From assembly GCA_963786805.1 (NCBI GenBank), contig CAWBAK010000005.1:124001-188000 (forward strand): DNA of 64,000 nucleotides, given 5' to 3'. Source of the DNA: CALGFI01 sp963786805 (lineage in GTDB: Bacteria > Actinomycetota > UBA4738 > HRBIN12). Of the stretch, positions 9,234-17,558 are shown piece after piece (the stretch's first letter is position 1; the number at the start of each line of letters is the position of its first letter). The notes below the pieces were generated by a model. It was not told where the DNA came from and did no database searches. It saw nothing but the letters and a program-made list of their open reading frames with translations. A program made the position numbers and the translations under genes.

Positions 9234-10262
9234 GTGCGAGACCGGATCGGAACGCAGGCCGAACGCTTCCTCGATCACCTGCTGGTCGAGCGCGGCCTGT
9301 CGGGCAACACGATCGGCGCGTACCGGCGGGACCTCGATCGCTACGTCACGTTCCTCCGGACCCGGGAGATCGCCGACGCGCGGAAGGTGACCGAGAAGGA
9401 CGTGACGGCGCACATCGCCACGGTGTCCGCGGCGACGCACGGCGACGGGAAGCCGTACCGGGCGACCTCGATCGTCCGAGGTCTCTCGTCGATCCGCGCG
9501 TTCCACCGGTTCCTGCTTCGAGAGGGTGAGAGCGACCGCGACCCGACGGCGGGAGTGATCCGGCCGAAGCTTCCTCGCCAGCTGCCGCGCCCGCTGTCCC
9601 TCGAGGACGTGACGCGGTTGCTCGCGCAACCCAACCCCACGACCCCCGCCGGCCTCCGCGACCGCGCGGTGCTCGAGACCCTGTACGCGGCCGGGCTTCG
9701 GATCTCGGAGCTGGCCGGCCTCGACGTGGACGACGTTGATCTGGAGGAGGGGAGCGTGCGGGTGCTGGGCAAAGGGAGCAAGGAGCGGGACGTCCCGATC
9801 GGGCGGTACGCGCGCGACGCCATCTCCGCGTACCTGACCCGGGTTCGACCCCAACTCGCCACGAAGCGCTCGCGTTCGGCGCTGTTCCTGAACCTCCGCG
9901 GCGGCCGGCTCACGCGGCAGGGGTGCACCAACATCGTCGGCAAGCACGCCTCGGCCGCGAACATCCGCAAGAAGGTCAGCCCGCACGTCTTGCGGCACTC
10001 CTTCGCCACGCACCTGCTCGAGGGCGGTGCGGACGTGCGCGTCGTTCAGGAGCTGCTCGGGCACGCGAGCGTGGCCACCACCCAGGTCTATACGCTGGTG
10101 AGCAAGGAGCACCTGCGGGAGGTCTACTTCACGTCCCACCCGCGAGCGCGGTCGGGCCAGAAGAGCAAGAGGCCTGAAGGTAAGAGGCCAGAGGGTCGGC
10201 CACAAGGTAGGCCAGAGGGTCGGCCAGAAGGTCGGCCAGAAGGTCGGGAGGAACCGGCGTGA
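9234..10262 (+). CDS. xerD: Tyrosine recombinase XerD with repeat-encoded basic tail
   Basis: 342 residues. An N-terminal SAM-like domain (about 5-95) is followed by the catalytic domain. Catalytic residues are Arg in AAGLRISELAGLD (about 160), Lys in VLGKGSKERDVPI, His-x-x-Arg in SPHVLRHSFATHLLEGG, the second His in LLGHASVATTQVYT, and the nucleophilic Tyr in that last motif. It resolves chromosome dimers with XerC at dif. The last 35 or so residues are unusual: a (K/R)RPEG-type repeat encoded by tandem 12-bp units, absent from normal XerD, which ends soon after the Tyr. It overlaps the DksA-like gene by 4 nt. The GTG is chosen for fit to XerD N-termini. Confidence 0.92.
   Translation: MRDRIGTQAERFLDHLLVERGLSGNTIGAYRRDLDRYVTFLRTREIADARKVTEKDVTAHIATVSAATHGDGKPYRATSIVRGLSSIRAFHRFLLREGESDRDPTAGVIRPKLPRQLPRPLSLEDVTRLLAQPNPTTPAGLRDRAVLETLYAAGLRISELAGLDVDDVDLEEGSVRVLGKGSKERDVPIGRYARDAISAYLTRVRPQLATKRSRSALFLNLRGGRLTRQGCTNIVGKHASAANIRKKVSPHVLRHSFATHLLEGGADVRVVQELLGHASVATTQVYTLVSKEHLREVYFTSHPRARSGQKSKRPEGKRPEGRPQGRPEGRPEGRPEGREEPA
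10170..10244 (+). repeat. 12-bp tandem repeat encoding RPEG units in the xerD tail
   Basis: Six imperfect units. The last four (consensus GGTCGGCCAGAA) are exactly 12 bp apart, and the first two are spaced 15 bp apart by an extra AAG lysine codon. They translate as RPEG or RPQG. Because 12 and 15 are multiples of 3, copy-number change would lengthen or shorten the tail without shifting frame. The array ends just before the ribosome-binding site (GGGAGG, 10246-10251) of the next gene. Confidence 0.9.
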
Positions 10263-10615
10263 TCGAGGAAGCGAAGCTCGTCGAGCTCCGATCGGCGCTC
10301 GAGGAGCAGCGCGAGAACCTGCGGAAGGAGCTCGTCGAGCAGGGCGCCGATCCCGACTCGGACGACGCCTCGATCGATGTCGAACGTGGCTTCGCCGACA
10401 GCGCGCACAGCACGGCCGAACGCGCCCGTCTCCTCTCGGTGATGAAGGCCCTCCGCGGGAACCTGCGCTGGGTGAACCGAGCGCTCACGAAGATGGAGCT
10501 CGGGACCTATGGGACGTGCGAGCGCTGCGGCGATGCGATCCCGCTGGAACGGCTCGAAGCGCTCCCGTGGGCGATCCTGTGCGTGGACTGCGCTCGTCGC
10601 GGCGAAGGCCGCTGA
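10259..10615 (+). CDS. DksA/TraR family C4 zinc-finger protein
   Basis: 118 residues. An N-terminal coiled coil (about 1-45, rich in Glu/Arg/Leu) is followed by the zinc finger CERCGD and CVDC (about 89-114), in the DksA/TraR spacing. Proteins of this type bind RNA polymerase through the secondary channel, or resemble those that do; the coiled-coil tip here is ADPDSDD. GTG 10259 follows GGGAGG with 7-nt spacing and overlaps the xerD stop. Confidence 0.85.
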   Translation: MIEEAKLVELRSALEEQRENLRKELVEQGADPDSDDASIDVERGFADSAHSTAERARLLSVMKALRGNLRWVNRALTKMELGTYGTCERCGDAIPLERLEALPWAILCVDCARRGEGR

Positions 10616-10616
10616 C

Positions 10617-11804
10617 GTGTCGTCTCGGAGGGGGGCGGCGGTCCCGCGCGTTCTGATCCTGGTCTGCGACTCGTTCGGCGTCGGAGACGCTCCGGACGCC
10701 GCCGAGTACGGCGACGAGGGCTCCGACACGCTCGGGAACACGGCCAGGGCCGTCGGCGGGATCGCCGCGCCGAACCTCGGTGCGCTCGGCCTGGGCCTGC
10801 TGACCGCGATCGAGGGGACCCAGCCGGGGGCAGAACCGGGAACCGCCCACGGGCGGCTCACGGAGCGCTCGGCGGGCAAGGACACGACGACCGGCCATTG
10901 GGAGATGTCGGGGATCGTCCTGTCCGAGCCCTTCCCGCTCTATCCCGACGGCTTCCCGCCCGAGGTCATCGAGCCCTTCGAGGAGCAGGTCGGACACGAG
11001 GTCCTCGGAAACAAGCCGGCGTCGGGCACCGAGATCATCGCGGAGCTCGGCGAGGAGCATCTGCGGACCGGCCGGCCGATCGTGTACACGAGCGGGGACT
11101 CCGTGTTCCAGATCGCGGCGCACACGGACGTGGTGAGCCTGCAGCAGCTCTACGAGTGGAGCCGCCTCGCGCGCCGGCTCCTCACCGGCAAGCACAACGT
11201 CGGCCGGGTGATCGCGCGTCCTTTCACCGGGAAACCCGGAGCGTTCGAGCGCCGCCCGGAGCGTCGGGACTTCTCCGTCCCGCCGCCGGGCCCCACGCTC
11301 CTGGACCTCTGTGTGCGACACGGGGTCGCCGTCTACGGCGTGGGCAAGATCCAGGACATCTTCTCCGGGCAGGGGCTGACCGAGGCGTTGTACTCGGACT
11401 CCAACGACCACGGGGTCGATCTCACGCTCCGGTACCTGGAACGGCCCGGTCCCGCGCTCGTGTTCAGCAACCTTGTCGACTTCGACAGCAAGTACGGCCA
11501 TCGCAACGACCCGCCCGGGTACGGGCGGGCGGTGGAGGCGCTCGACCGGCGGATGCCCGAGCTCGTCGGCGCGCTCGGCGGGGGAGTGCTGCTCCTCACC
11601 GGGGACCACGGCTGCGATCCGACGACCCCTCCCACCGACCACTCCCGGGAGCGCACCCCGATGCTGATGGCGGGTGTGCCGGGAGGTCCCTACGACGTGG
11701 GGGCGAGGGACACGTTCGCCGACCTCGGCGCGACGGCCGCCGACCTGCTCGGGGTTCCCTGGGACCTCGAGGGCCGAAGCTTCGCGGCGGAGGTGGGGTT
11801 CTGA
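10617..11804 (+). CDS. deoB: Phosphopentomutase
   Basis: 395 residues, alkaline-phosphatase superfamily. The first metal-binding Asp is in VLILVCDSFGVGDAPDA (about 15-31). DTLGNTARA, KDTTTGHWEM (phospho-acceptor Thr region) and LLTGDHGCDPTTPPTDHSRE (about 322-341) are DeoB hallmarks. It interconverts ribose or deoxyribose 1- and 5-phosphates. deoA lies downstream, so the two form a nucleoside salvage pair. GTG 10617 is chosen because GAAGG lies about 8 nt upstream; the family core begins within 15 residues. Confidence 0.95.
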   Translation: MSSRRGAAVPRVLILVCDSFGVGDAPDAAEYGDEGSDTLGNTARAVGGIAAPNLGALGLGLLTAIEGTQPGAEPGTAHGRLTERSAGKDTTTGHWEMSGIVLSEPFPLYPDGFPPEVIEPFEEQVGHEVLGNKPASGTEIIAELGEEHLRTGRPIVYTSGDSVFQIAAHTDVVSLQQLYEWSRLARRLLTGKHNVGRVIARPFTGKPGAFERRPERRDFSVPPPGPTLLDLCVRHGVAVYGVGKIQDIFSGQGLTEALYSDSNDHGVDLTLRYLERPGPALVFSNLVDFDSKYGHRNDPPGYGRAVEALDRRMPELVGALGGGVLLLTGDHGCDPTTPPTDHSRERTPMLMAGVPGGPYDVGARDTFADLGATAADLLGVPWDLEGRSFAAEVGF

Positions 11805-11858
11805 TGAGGGGTCTCCTCCGGTCGAGGTGCAGGGTTCGAGCCCCGCGCACGGATCAGC

Positions 11859-11881
11859 ACCCTCGACGTCAACCTGAGGGT
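11859..11881 (+). other. Small hairpin in the deoB-deoA gap
   Basis: ACCCTC and GAGGGT pair around an 11-nt loop within the 115-nt gap between deoB and deoA. It has no T-tract. It could be a weak terminator or leader structure; nothing else recognisable is present in the gap. Confidence 0.3.
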
Positions 11882-11919
11882 GGCCTCCAGGAGCCGTCGA
11901 ACAGTCAAGGAGGGTCGCC

Positions 11920-13236
11920 GTGACGTACGCCGACCCTCGAGATGTCGTCGCCGCAAAGCGAGATGGCGAGCGTGTGCCTTCAGAGGACCTTCGGGCCTTC
12001 GTCTTGTCCTACGCGAGGGCAGAGATCCCCGATTACGTGGCGGCCGCGTTCCTGATGGCGGCGTTCATCCGGGGCCTGGACGACGAGGAGACCCTGGCCC
12101 TGACCCGGGCGATGGTCGATTCGGGCAGGACGCTGCCCCTGGAGGGCGTCACGCGCCCGAAGGTGGACAAACACTCGACGGGTGGGGTCGCGGACGGCGT
12201 CACGCTCGCGTTCGCGCCGCTCGCCGCCTCGCTCGGGTTGGCGGTCGCGAAGCTTTCGGGACGCGGGCTCGGGCACACGGGCGGCACGCTCGACAAGCTG
12301 GAGTCCATCCCCGGGCTGCGGACCGACCTCGAGCCGTCGGAGTTCGAGCGCCAGGTGGAGGAGATCGGTTGCGCGGTCGCCGCCCAGACCGCCGACATCG
12401 TCCCCGCGGACGGCGCGCTGTACGGGCTCCGGGACGCGACGGCGACCGTCCCGTCGATCCCGCTCATCGCCGCGAGCGTCATGTCCAAGAAGCTCGCCGT
12501 CGGGAGCGACCTGATCCTGCTCGACGTGAAGGCGGGAAGCGGCGCGTTCATGAAGACGCCCGAGGACGCCGAGAGGCTCGCGAAGGCCTGCGCCAAGCTC
12601 GCGGCGGACTGGGGCCACCGGACCCGTTGCGCGGTCACGGACATGTCGCAGCCCTTGGGCGACGCGATCGGCAACGCGCTGGACGTGATCGAGGCGCTCG
12701 AGCTGCTCCGCGGCGAGATGCAAGGGCGCTTGCGCGATGCGGTCGTGATGTTCGCCGGCGAGGCGCTGAGCCAGCTCACGGGGGCGGGCATGGGTGAGGG
12801 GCGCGCTCGGGCCGCGGCGGCGCTGGACTCCGGACAGGCCGTCGAGTCCTTCCGCCGGATGATCGAGGCCCAGGGCGGCGACCCCAAGGTCGTGGACGAC
12901 CCGCAGGCCGTCCTGCCGAACGCACCCGTCGTCACGCCCATCCTCGCCGAACGCGACGGCTATCTGGCCACCGTCGACGCCGAGGCACTCGGCCGGGCCA
13001 GCGGCGAGCTCGGCGCCGGGCGGAAGAAGAAGGGCGACCCGATCGACCCCGCGGTGGGCATCGTGTTCCGGCCGAAGGTGGGGGACCGGCTCGAGTCCGG
13101 CCAGGAGATGGGGACCGTCCACGCCCGGAACGAGGACGATGCGCGGGTCTGTCTCGCGCGGATCGGCGAGGCGCTGACCGTCGGCGACGAGCCCGTAGAG
13201 CCGCCACCCCTCGTCTACGGCTGGTACGGGGAGTAG
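11920..13236 (+). CDS. deoA: Thymidine / pyrimidine-nucleoside phosphorylase
   Basis: 438 residues. The phosphate and nucleoside site motifs KVDKHSTGGVAD (about 83-94) and KLSGRGLGHTGGTLDKLESI (about 110-129) identify the thymidine/pyrimidine phosphorylase family. The C-terminal alpha/beta domain carries GRKKKGDPIDPAVG. It splits thymidine or uridine with phosphate, feeding DeoB. GTG 11920 follows AAGGAGGG with ideal spacing. Thymidine versus broad pyrimidine specificity cannot be settled by eye. Confidence 0.95.
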   Translation: MTYADPRDVVAAKRDGERVPSEDLRAFVLSYARAEIPDYVAAAFLMAAFIRGLDDEETLALTRAMVDSGRTLPLEGVTRPKVDKHSTGGVADGVTLAFAPLAASLGLAVAKLSGRGLGHTGGTLDKLESIPGLRTDLEPSEFERQVEEIGCAVAAQTADIVPADGALYGLRDATATVPSIPLIAASVMSKKLAVGSDLILLDVKAGSGAFMKTPEDAERLAKACAKLAADWGHRTRCAVTDMSQPLGDAIGNALDVIEALELLRGEMQGRLRDAVVMFAGEALSQLTGAGMGEGRARAAAALDSGQAVESFRRMIEAQGGDPKVVDDPQAVLPNAPVVTPILAERDGYLATVDAEALGRASGELGAGRKKKGDPIDPAVGIVFRPKVGDRLESGQEMGTVHARNEDDARVCLARIGEALTVGDEPVEPPPLVYGWYGE

Positions 13237-13243
13237 GCGTTCG

Positions 13244-13897
13244 GTGGACCTGGACAACGTCAAGTTCGCGCTCTATCTGCTGATCGCCCTGGTGCCCGCG
13301 CTCGTGCTGCACGAGTACGCGCACGCGCTCGCCGCGGATCGTCTCGGCGACCCGAGCCCGAGGCGCTGGGGTCGCCTGACGCTGAACCCCAAGCCGCTGA
13401 TCGATCCCTTCGGGACGGTGATCCTTCCCGGCCTCGCGCTCATCCTGGTCGCGTCCGGCACGGCGTTCCTCATCCCGGTCTTCGCGTACGCCAAGCCGAT
13501 GCCGCTCGACCCGAACTACCTCCGCGATCCCCGACGGCATCCCCTGATCGTCGTGTGGGCGGGCCTGCTCGCGAACCTGGCGATCGCCGCGGTCGCGGGA
13601 CTGGCGCTTCGGGTCGGCCTGACGGGAGACGCCGCACTGGTCGCGTACGCGTTCCTCATCGTGAACGCGTTCATGTTCCTGATCCAGTTGATGCCGGTTC
13701 CCGGTCTCGACGGCTCGAAGCTGCTCGCGCGGGTGCTCCGGGGACGCGCTCGAGAGGTGTACGTCAACCTCGACGAGTACCTCGTCCTGTTCATCCTCCT
13801 GATCTTCTTCCTGCTCGGGGGACCGTTCCTGTCGATCGTGAACTCACTGTTCGGCACCATCTGCGATGTCCTGGCGGGCACCGCGAACTGCCCGTAA
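13244..13897 (+). CDS. Site-2 protease-like M50 metallopeptidase
   Basis: 217 residues, about five hydrophobic segments. The zinc motif HEYAH (about 23-27) sits in the first helix. The third ligand is in MPVPGLDGSKLL (about 147-158), the equivalent of the NPDG motif of site-2 proteases. This small, PDZ-less group is common in actinobacteria, and most members lack an assigned substrate. It begins 7 nt after deoA and ends before the trpS promoter. Confidence 0.88.
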   Translation: MDLDNVKFALYLLIALVPALVLHEYAHALAADRLGDPSPRRWGRLTLNPKPLIDPFGTVILPGLALILVASGTAFLIPVFAYAKPMPLDPNYLRDPRRHPLIVVWAGLLANLAIAAVAGLALRVGLTGDAALVAYAFLIVNAFMFLIQLMPVPGLDGSKLLARVLRGRAREVYVNLDEYLVLFILLIFFLLGGPFLSIVNSLFGTICDVLAGTANCP

Positions 13898-13938
13898 CCG
13901 CGAACCGCCCGTACCGAGGTCCGCTCCAACCCTGCGGC

Positions 13939-13944
13939 TATCAT
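13939..13944 (+). promoter_or_regulatory. -10 element for trpS, decides the start codon
   Basis: TATCAT overlaps the first ATG (13943), which therefore probably lies upstream of the transcript. Predicted start of transcription is about 13951, 4 nt before the GTG at 13955. Confidence 0.55.
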
Positions 13945-13954
13945 GGGCCGCATC

Positions 13955-15004
13955 GTGACCGAGGCATCGGAGACCACCGCCGCGGACCGCCCGCGTCACG
14001 ACGGCACCGTCGCCCCGCCGGACGCCAAGGGGCGCGTGTTGACCGGCTTCCGGCCGACCGGGCCGCTCCACATCGGGCATTGGTTCGGCAACGTGACGAA
14101 CATGATCCGGTTGCAGGAGGACCACGAGGCCTTCTACTTCATCGCGGACTGGCACATGCTCACCACGCACTACGATCGGACCGATGAGCTACCCGCCACC
14201 GTGCGGCAGCTGACGCTCGAGCTCGTCGCCGCAGGAGTCGACCCGCAGCGGGTGACCTTCTACCGCCAGTCCGACGTGAAGGAGGTTGCGGAACTGAACC
14301 TGCTGCTCGGGATGATCACGCCGCTCGGATGGCTCGAGCGCGTCCCCACGTACAAGGAGCGGCTCCGCGACATGGCCGAGCGCGACATCGCGAACCTCGG
14401 GCTCCTCAACTACCCGGTCCTGCAGACGGTCGACATCACGATCGTGAAGGGCGAGCTGGTTCCGGTCGGCGAGGATCAGGTCTCGCACCTGGAGCTCTCG
14501 CGCGAGATCGTCCGTCGTTTCAACCGGCTCTACGGCGACGTGCTCGTCGAGCCGCAAGCGTTGCTGTCGCATGCGCCGTCGGTCCCGGGTTCGGACGGCC
14601 GGAAGATGAGCAAGTCGCTCGACAACACGATCGACGTCCGGGACGACGAAGAGACGATCCGCCGCAAGGTCCGGAGCTTCATCACCGACCCGCAGAAGGT
14701 GCGTCGCGGCGACCCGGGCCGTCCCGAGATCTGCCCGATCTTCTCGCTCCACGGACTCTTCTCGCCCGACATCTACGAGTGGACCGAGGAGAACTGCCGG
14801 ACCGGCGCGCTCGGATGCGTCGACTGCAAGACGAACCTCGCGGATCGGGTCGTGGCGTATTACGAGCCGTTCCGCGAGAAGCTCGCCGAGCTCGAGGGCA
14901 CGCCCAACCTTGCCGAGACCATCTTGTCGGAGGGCGAGGCCAGGGTGCGGCCGGTGATCGAGGACACGATGAAGGCCGTGCGTTCGGCGATGAGCCTCGG
15001 ATGA
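13955..15004 (+). CDS. trpS: Tryptophan--tRNA ligase
   Basis: 349 residues from GTG 13955 (353 from ATG 13943). Class I signatures are GFRPTGPLHIGHWFGN (HIGH motif, about 30-45) and GRKMSKSLDNTI (KMSKS, about 211-222). SVPGSDG and DITIVKGELVPVGEDQ are also typical of TrpRS. The C-terminal region has CRTGALGCVDCK, as in the TrpRS subgroup with extra cysteines. The start is placed at 13955 because the -10 hexamer covers the upstream ATG. It overlaps scpA by 4 nt, linking translation and chromosome condensation genes. Confidence 0.95.
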   Translation: MTEASETTAADRPRHDGTVAPPDAKGRVLTGFRPTGPLHIGHWFGNVTNMIRLQEDHEAFYFIADWHMLTTHYDRTDELPATVRQLTLELVAAGVDPQRVTFYRQSDVKEVAELNLLLGMITPLGWLERVPTYKERLRDMAERDIANLGLLNYPVLQTVDITIVKGELVPVGEDQVSHLELSREIVRRFNRLYGDVLVEPQALLSHAPSVPGSDGRKMSKSLDNTIDVRDDEETIRRKVRSFITDPQKVRRGDPGRPEICPIFSLHGLFSPDIYEWTEENCRTGALGCVDCKTNLADRVVAYYEPFREKLAELEGTPNLAETILSEGEARVRPVIEDTMKAVRSAMSLG

Positions 15005-15765
15005 GCCCGGACACGCACGAGGAGCGCGCCGACGCCGCGGGGACCTTCGCCGTCGAGCTCCCCGTCTTCGCCGGGCCCTTCAAGGTCTTGGCCGACCTGA
15101 TCTTGGATCAGAAGATCGACGTGTGCGACGTTCCGATCGCCACGATCACCGATCGGTTCCTCGAGCATGCGAAGGACGCAGAGCGCTGGAGCCTGGACGA
15201 GGCAACGTGGTTCCTCGCCGCCTGCGCCCTCCTGCTCGAGCTGAAGGTCGGCCGGCTGATGCCGCGGCGCGAGACGCCCGACGAGGAGGACCTCCTCGGC
15301 GTGTCGCCCGACCTCCTGTACGCGAGGTCGATCGAGCTCGCGGCGTTCCGGCTCGTCGCCGTCGAGATCGCCCGGCGCCTGGAGGATGAGTCGCTGCACT
15401 TCACGCGCGAGGCGGGACCGCCCCCGGAGTTCGCGCACCTGTATCCGGACGTCATGGAGAAGGTCCTTGCCGAGGATCTCGCGGCGCTCGCAGCCTCGGT
15501 GCTGCGGCCCCCTCCGCTGCTCGATCTCTCGCACGTCACGCCGATCCGCTACACGATGGACGAGGCGCGGGCGGCCGTGCGCTCGCACCTGGACCGGCTC
15601 GGCGAGGCGACGTTCCGCGACCTCGTCGCCGACTGCGACGAGCGGATCCAGATCGTCGTCCGATTCCTCGTCCTCCTCGACCTCTACCGCGAAGGGAAGG
15701 TGGATCTCGCACAGGCCGAGACGTTCGGGGAGATCCAGGTCCGCTGGGAGGGAGATGTAGCGTGA
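15001..15765 (+). CDS. scpA: Segregation and condensation protein A
   Basis: 254 residues. The kleisin N-terminal motif FAGPFKVLADLILDQKIDVC (about 22-41) and the C-terminal winged helix (VRFLVLLDLYREGKVDLAQA) are both clear. ScpA bridges SMC heads, and ScpB follows immediately. In many actinobacteria parA precedes scpA; here trpS takes that position. The ATG overlaps the trpS stop. Confidence 0.93.
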   Translation: MSPDTHEERADAAGTFAVELPVFAGPFKVLADLILDQKIDVCDVPIATITDRFLEHAKDAERWSLDEATWFLAACALLLELKVGRLMPRRETPDEEDLLGVSPDLLYARSIELAAFRLVAVEIARRLEDESLHFTREAGPPPEFAHLYPDVMEKVLAEDLAALAASVLRPPPLLDLSHVTPIRYTMDEARAAVRSHLDRLGEATFRDLVADCDERIQIVVRFLVLLDLYREGKVDLAQAETFGEIQVRWEGDVA

Positions 15766-15786
15766 GCGCCGGGAGGGGGATGCGAC

Positions 15787-16383
15787 GTGAGCGGAGAGGT
15801 CGTTGACGTGAACGAGGCCGCCCGCGCGGGGCTGCTGCAGGCGCTCGAGGCGATCCTGTTCGTCTCCGACGAGCCGCTCGCCCCCGTCGTCCTCGCTCAG
15901 GCGCTCGACGTCGAGCGCCGGGAGGCCGAGGAGCTGTGCGAGGCGCTCGCGCGATCGTACGAAGAGCGCGGGGCCGGACTCGTGCTCCGCAACGTCGCCG
16001 GCGGCTGGCGTCTCGCGACGAGTGCCGACGCGGCTCCGCTCGTCGAGCGCTACGTCCTTTCCTCGCGTCACGCGCGGCTCACGAAGGCGGCACTCGAGAC
16101 GCTCGGGATCGTCGCCTACAAGCAGCCGGTCACCCGGCACCAGATCTCCTCGATCCGCGGCGTGAATTCCGACGGCGTGCTCCGCGCCCTCGTCGACCGC
16201 GGCCTGGTGGCCGAGGTCGCGCGCGAGGAGACGCCGGGCCGGCCCGTCCTGTACGGGACCACGCCGGAGTTCCTCGAACGGCTCGGGCTTCCCTCGCTCT
16301 CGGCGCTTCCTTCGCTCGCTCCTCTGCTCGGTCAGCCCCCGGCCGACGCCGAGGGGGAGCAGGCCGAGGCCGCCGGCGAATAG
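15787..16383 (+). CDS. scpB: Segregation and condensation protein B
   Basis: 198 residues. Two winged-helix domains are visible: QALEAILFVSDEPLAPVVLA at the N-terminus and ALETLGIVAYKQPVTRHQIS (about 102-121) with RGVNSDGVLRALVDRGLV, the most conserved ScpB block. It dimerises and binds ScpA in the SMC complex. The C-terminal 35 residues are Pro/Ala/Glu-rich and probably disordered. Confidence 0.94.
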   Translation: MSGEVVDVNEAARAGLLQALEAILFVSDEPLAPVVLAQALDVERREAEELCEALARSYEERGAGLVLRNVAGGWRLATSADAAPLVERYVLSSRHARLTKAALETLGIVAYKQPVTRHQISSIRGVNSDGVLRALVDRGLVAEVAREETPGRPVLYGTTPEFLERLGLPSLSALPSLAPLLGQPPADAEGEQAEAAGE

Positions 16384-16391
16384 CCGGCCAG

Positions 16392-17111
16392 ATGGCGATC
16401 GAGCGGCTGCAGCGCACCCTGGCCCGCGCCGGATTGAGCTCCCGCCGGGGGAGCGAGGAGCTCATCAAGGCCGGGCGCGTGGAGATCAACGGACGTCGCG
16501 CCTCACTCGGCGACAAGGTGGATCCCGAGCAGGACGAGGTGCGCGTCGACGGCCGCCGCGTGAGCGTCGATCCGGGTCTTCGATACGTGGCCCTGCACAA
16601 ACCCAAGGGCGTGACGACGACGATGCGCGATCGCCACGCCGAGCGCGACCTCCGAGACTTCCTTCCGGAGGGACCGCGGGTGTTCCCGGTCGGCCGCCTG
16701 GACCGCGACACCGAGGGCCTGCTCCTGCTGACGAACGACGGCGATCTCGCGCACCGGCTCGCGCATCCGCGACACGGTGTCGAGAAGGAATACCTCGCCG
16801 AGGTCGAGGGCTCGCCCACGCCGGCGCGGATCGGCCGGCTGCGGCGCGGCGTGGAGCTGGACGACGGCATCGCCAAGGCCGTCGACGCCCGGTCCGTCGG
16901 CCGGGCCGGCGGCCGCTTCGCGGTCCGGGTCGTCATGACCGAGGGCCGCAAGCGAGAGGTGCGACGGATGCTCGAGGCCGTGGGTCTGCCGGTCCGGCGG
17001 CTCATCCGGACGCGGGTCGGCCCGGTCCGGCTCGGACGGATGAAGGCGGGGGAGCTTCGCGACCTCTCCCATGACGAGGTCCGAGACCTGTACCGGACCG
17101 CCGGGCTCTAG
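16392..17111 (+). CDS. rluB: Ribosomal large subunit pseudouridine synthase, RsuA/RluB family
   Basis: 239 residues. An N-terminal S4 domain (about 3-50, LQRTLARAGLSSRRGSEELI) precedes the catalytic domain with VGRLDRDTEGLLLLTNDGDL (about 99-118; catalytic Asp in GRLDRDT). The C-terminal motif TEGRKREVRRMLEAVG is typical of RsuA/RluB/E/F enzymes. It follows scpB, as is usual in actinobacteria, and isomerises uridine in 23S rRNA. ATG 16392 gives a standard N-terminus. Confidence 0.93.
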   Translation: MAIERLQRTLARAGLSSRRGSEELIKAGRVEINGRRASLGDKVDPEQDEVRVDGRRVSVDPGLRYVALHKPKGVTTTMRDRHAERDLRDFLPEGPRVFPVGRLDRDTEGLLLLTNDGDLAHRLAHPRHGVEKEYLAEVEGSPTPARIGRLRRGVELDDGIAKAVDARSVGRAGGRFAVRVVMTEGRKREVRRMLEAVGLPVRRLIRTRVGPVRLGRMKAGELRDLSHDEVRDLYRTAGL

Positions 17112-17148
17112 AAGACGGTAACCGGGCTCTGGGAGCCGAGCGGCCTTG

Positions 17149-17154
17149 TAGCCT
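17149..17154 (+). promoter_or_regulatory. Candidate -10 element for aroH-tyrA-aroA-cmk-der
   Basis: TAGCCT lies 35 nt ahead of the aroH ATG, giving a short leader with GAAGGA. It heads a five-gene run with overlapping or closely spaced genes. Confidence 0.45.
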
Positions 17155-17189
17155 GTCGCCCGACGCGGCGGCGAAGGATGGATGACCCC

Positions 17190-17558
17190 ATGGCCGAAAC
17201 GACGGTGCGCGCCGCCCGGGGCGCGATCCGGGTGGACAAGGACACGGCGCAGGATGTCTTGTCCGCCACCGAACGGCTGCTCGCGGCGATGCTCGAGCGC
17301 AATGCGGTGGTCGGCGACGACATCGTGAGCGCCTTCTTTACCGTGACGCACGATCTGCGCTCGGCGTTCCCGGCCGAAGCCGCCCGGCGGATGGGGCTCG
17401 GCCGCGTCCCGCTGCTGTGCGCGCAGGAGATCCCGGTCGCCGGCTCGATGCCCCGTGTCGTCAGGATCCTGATGCACTTCCACACGGACCGCGCCCAGGC
17501 CGGGGTCGTGCACGTCTACCTGGATGGGGCGGAGACGCTGCGCGATGACCTCGGCTGA
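17190..17558 (+). CDS. aroH: Chorismate mutase, monofunctional AroH type
   Basis: 122 residues, normal for the trimeric AroH class. VRAARGAIRVDKDTAQDVLS (about 6-25) and the C-terminal VRILMHFHTDRAQAGVVHVY (about 91-110) match the fold, with active-site Arg near position 7. It converts chorismate to prephenate, which TyrA (next gene) oxidises. An upstream in-frame ATG exists at 17178, but ATG 17190 has the better-spaced GAAGGA and matches family N-termini. It overlaps tyrA by 14 nt. Confidence 0.9.
   Translation: MAETTVRAARGAIRVDKDTAQDVLSATERLLAAMLERNAVVGDDIVSAFFTVTHDLRSAFPAEAARRMGLGRVPLLCAQEIPVAGSMPRVVRILMHFHTDRAQAGVVHVYLDGAETLRDDLG

Noticed and set aside
11812..11868. tRNA-like stretch after deoB (GGGTTCGAGCCCC motif with CTGAT/ATCAG ends)
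   Set aside because: Only about 57 nt, no anticodon arm, and T-stem pairs incompletely. Treated as chance resemblance.
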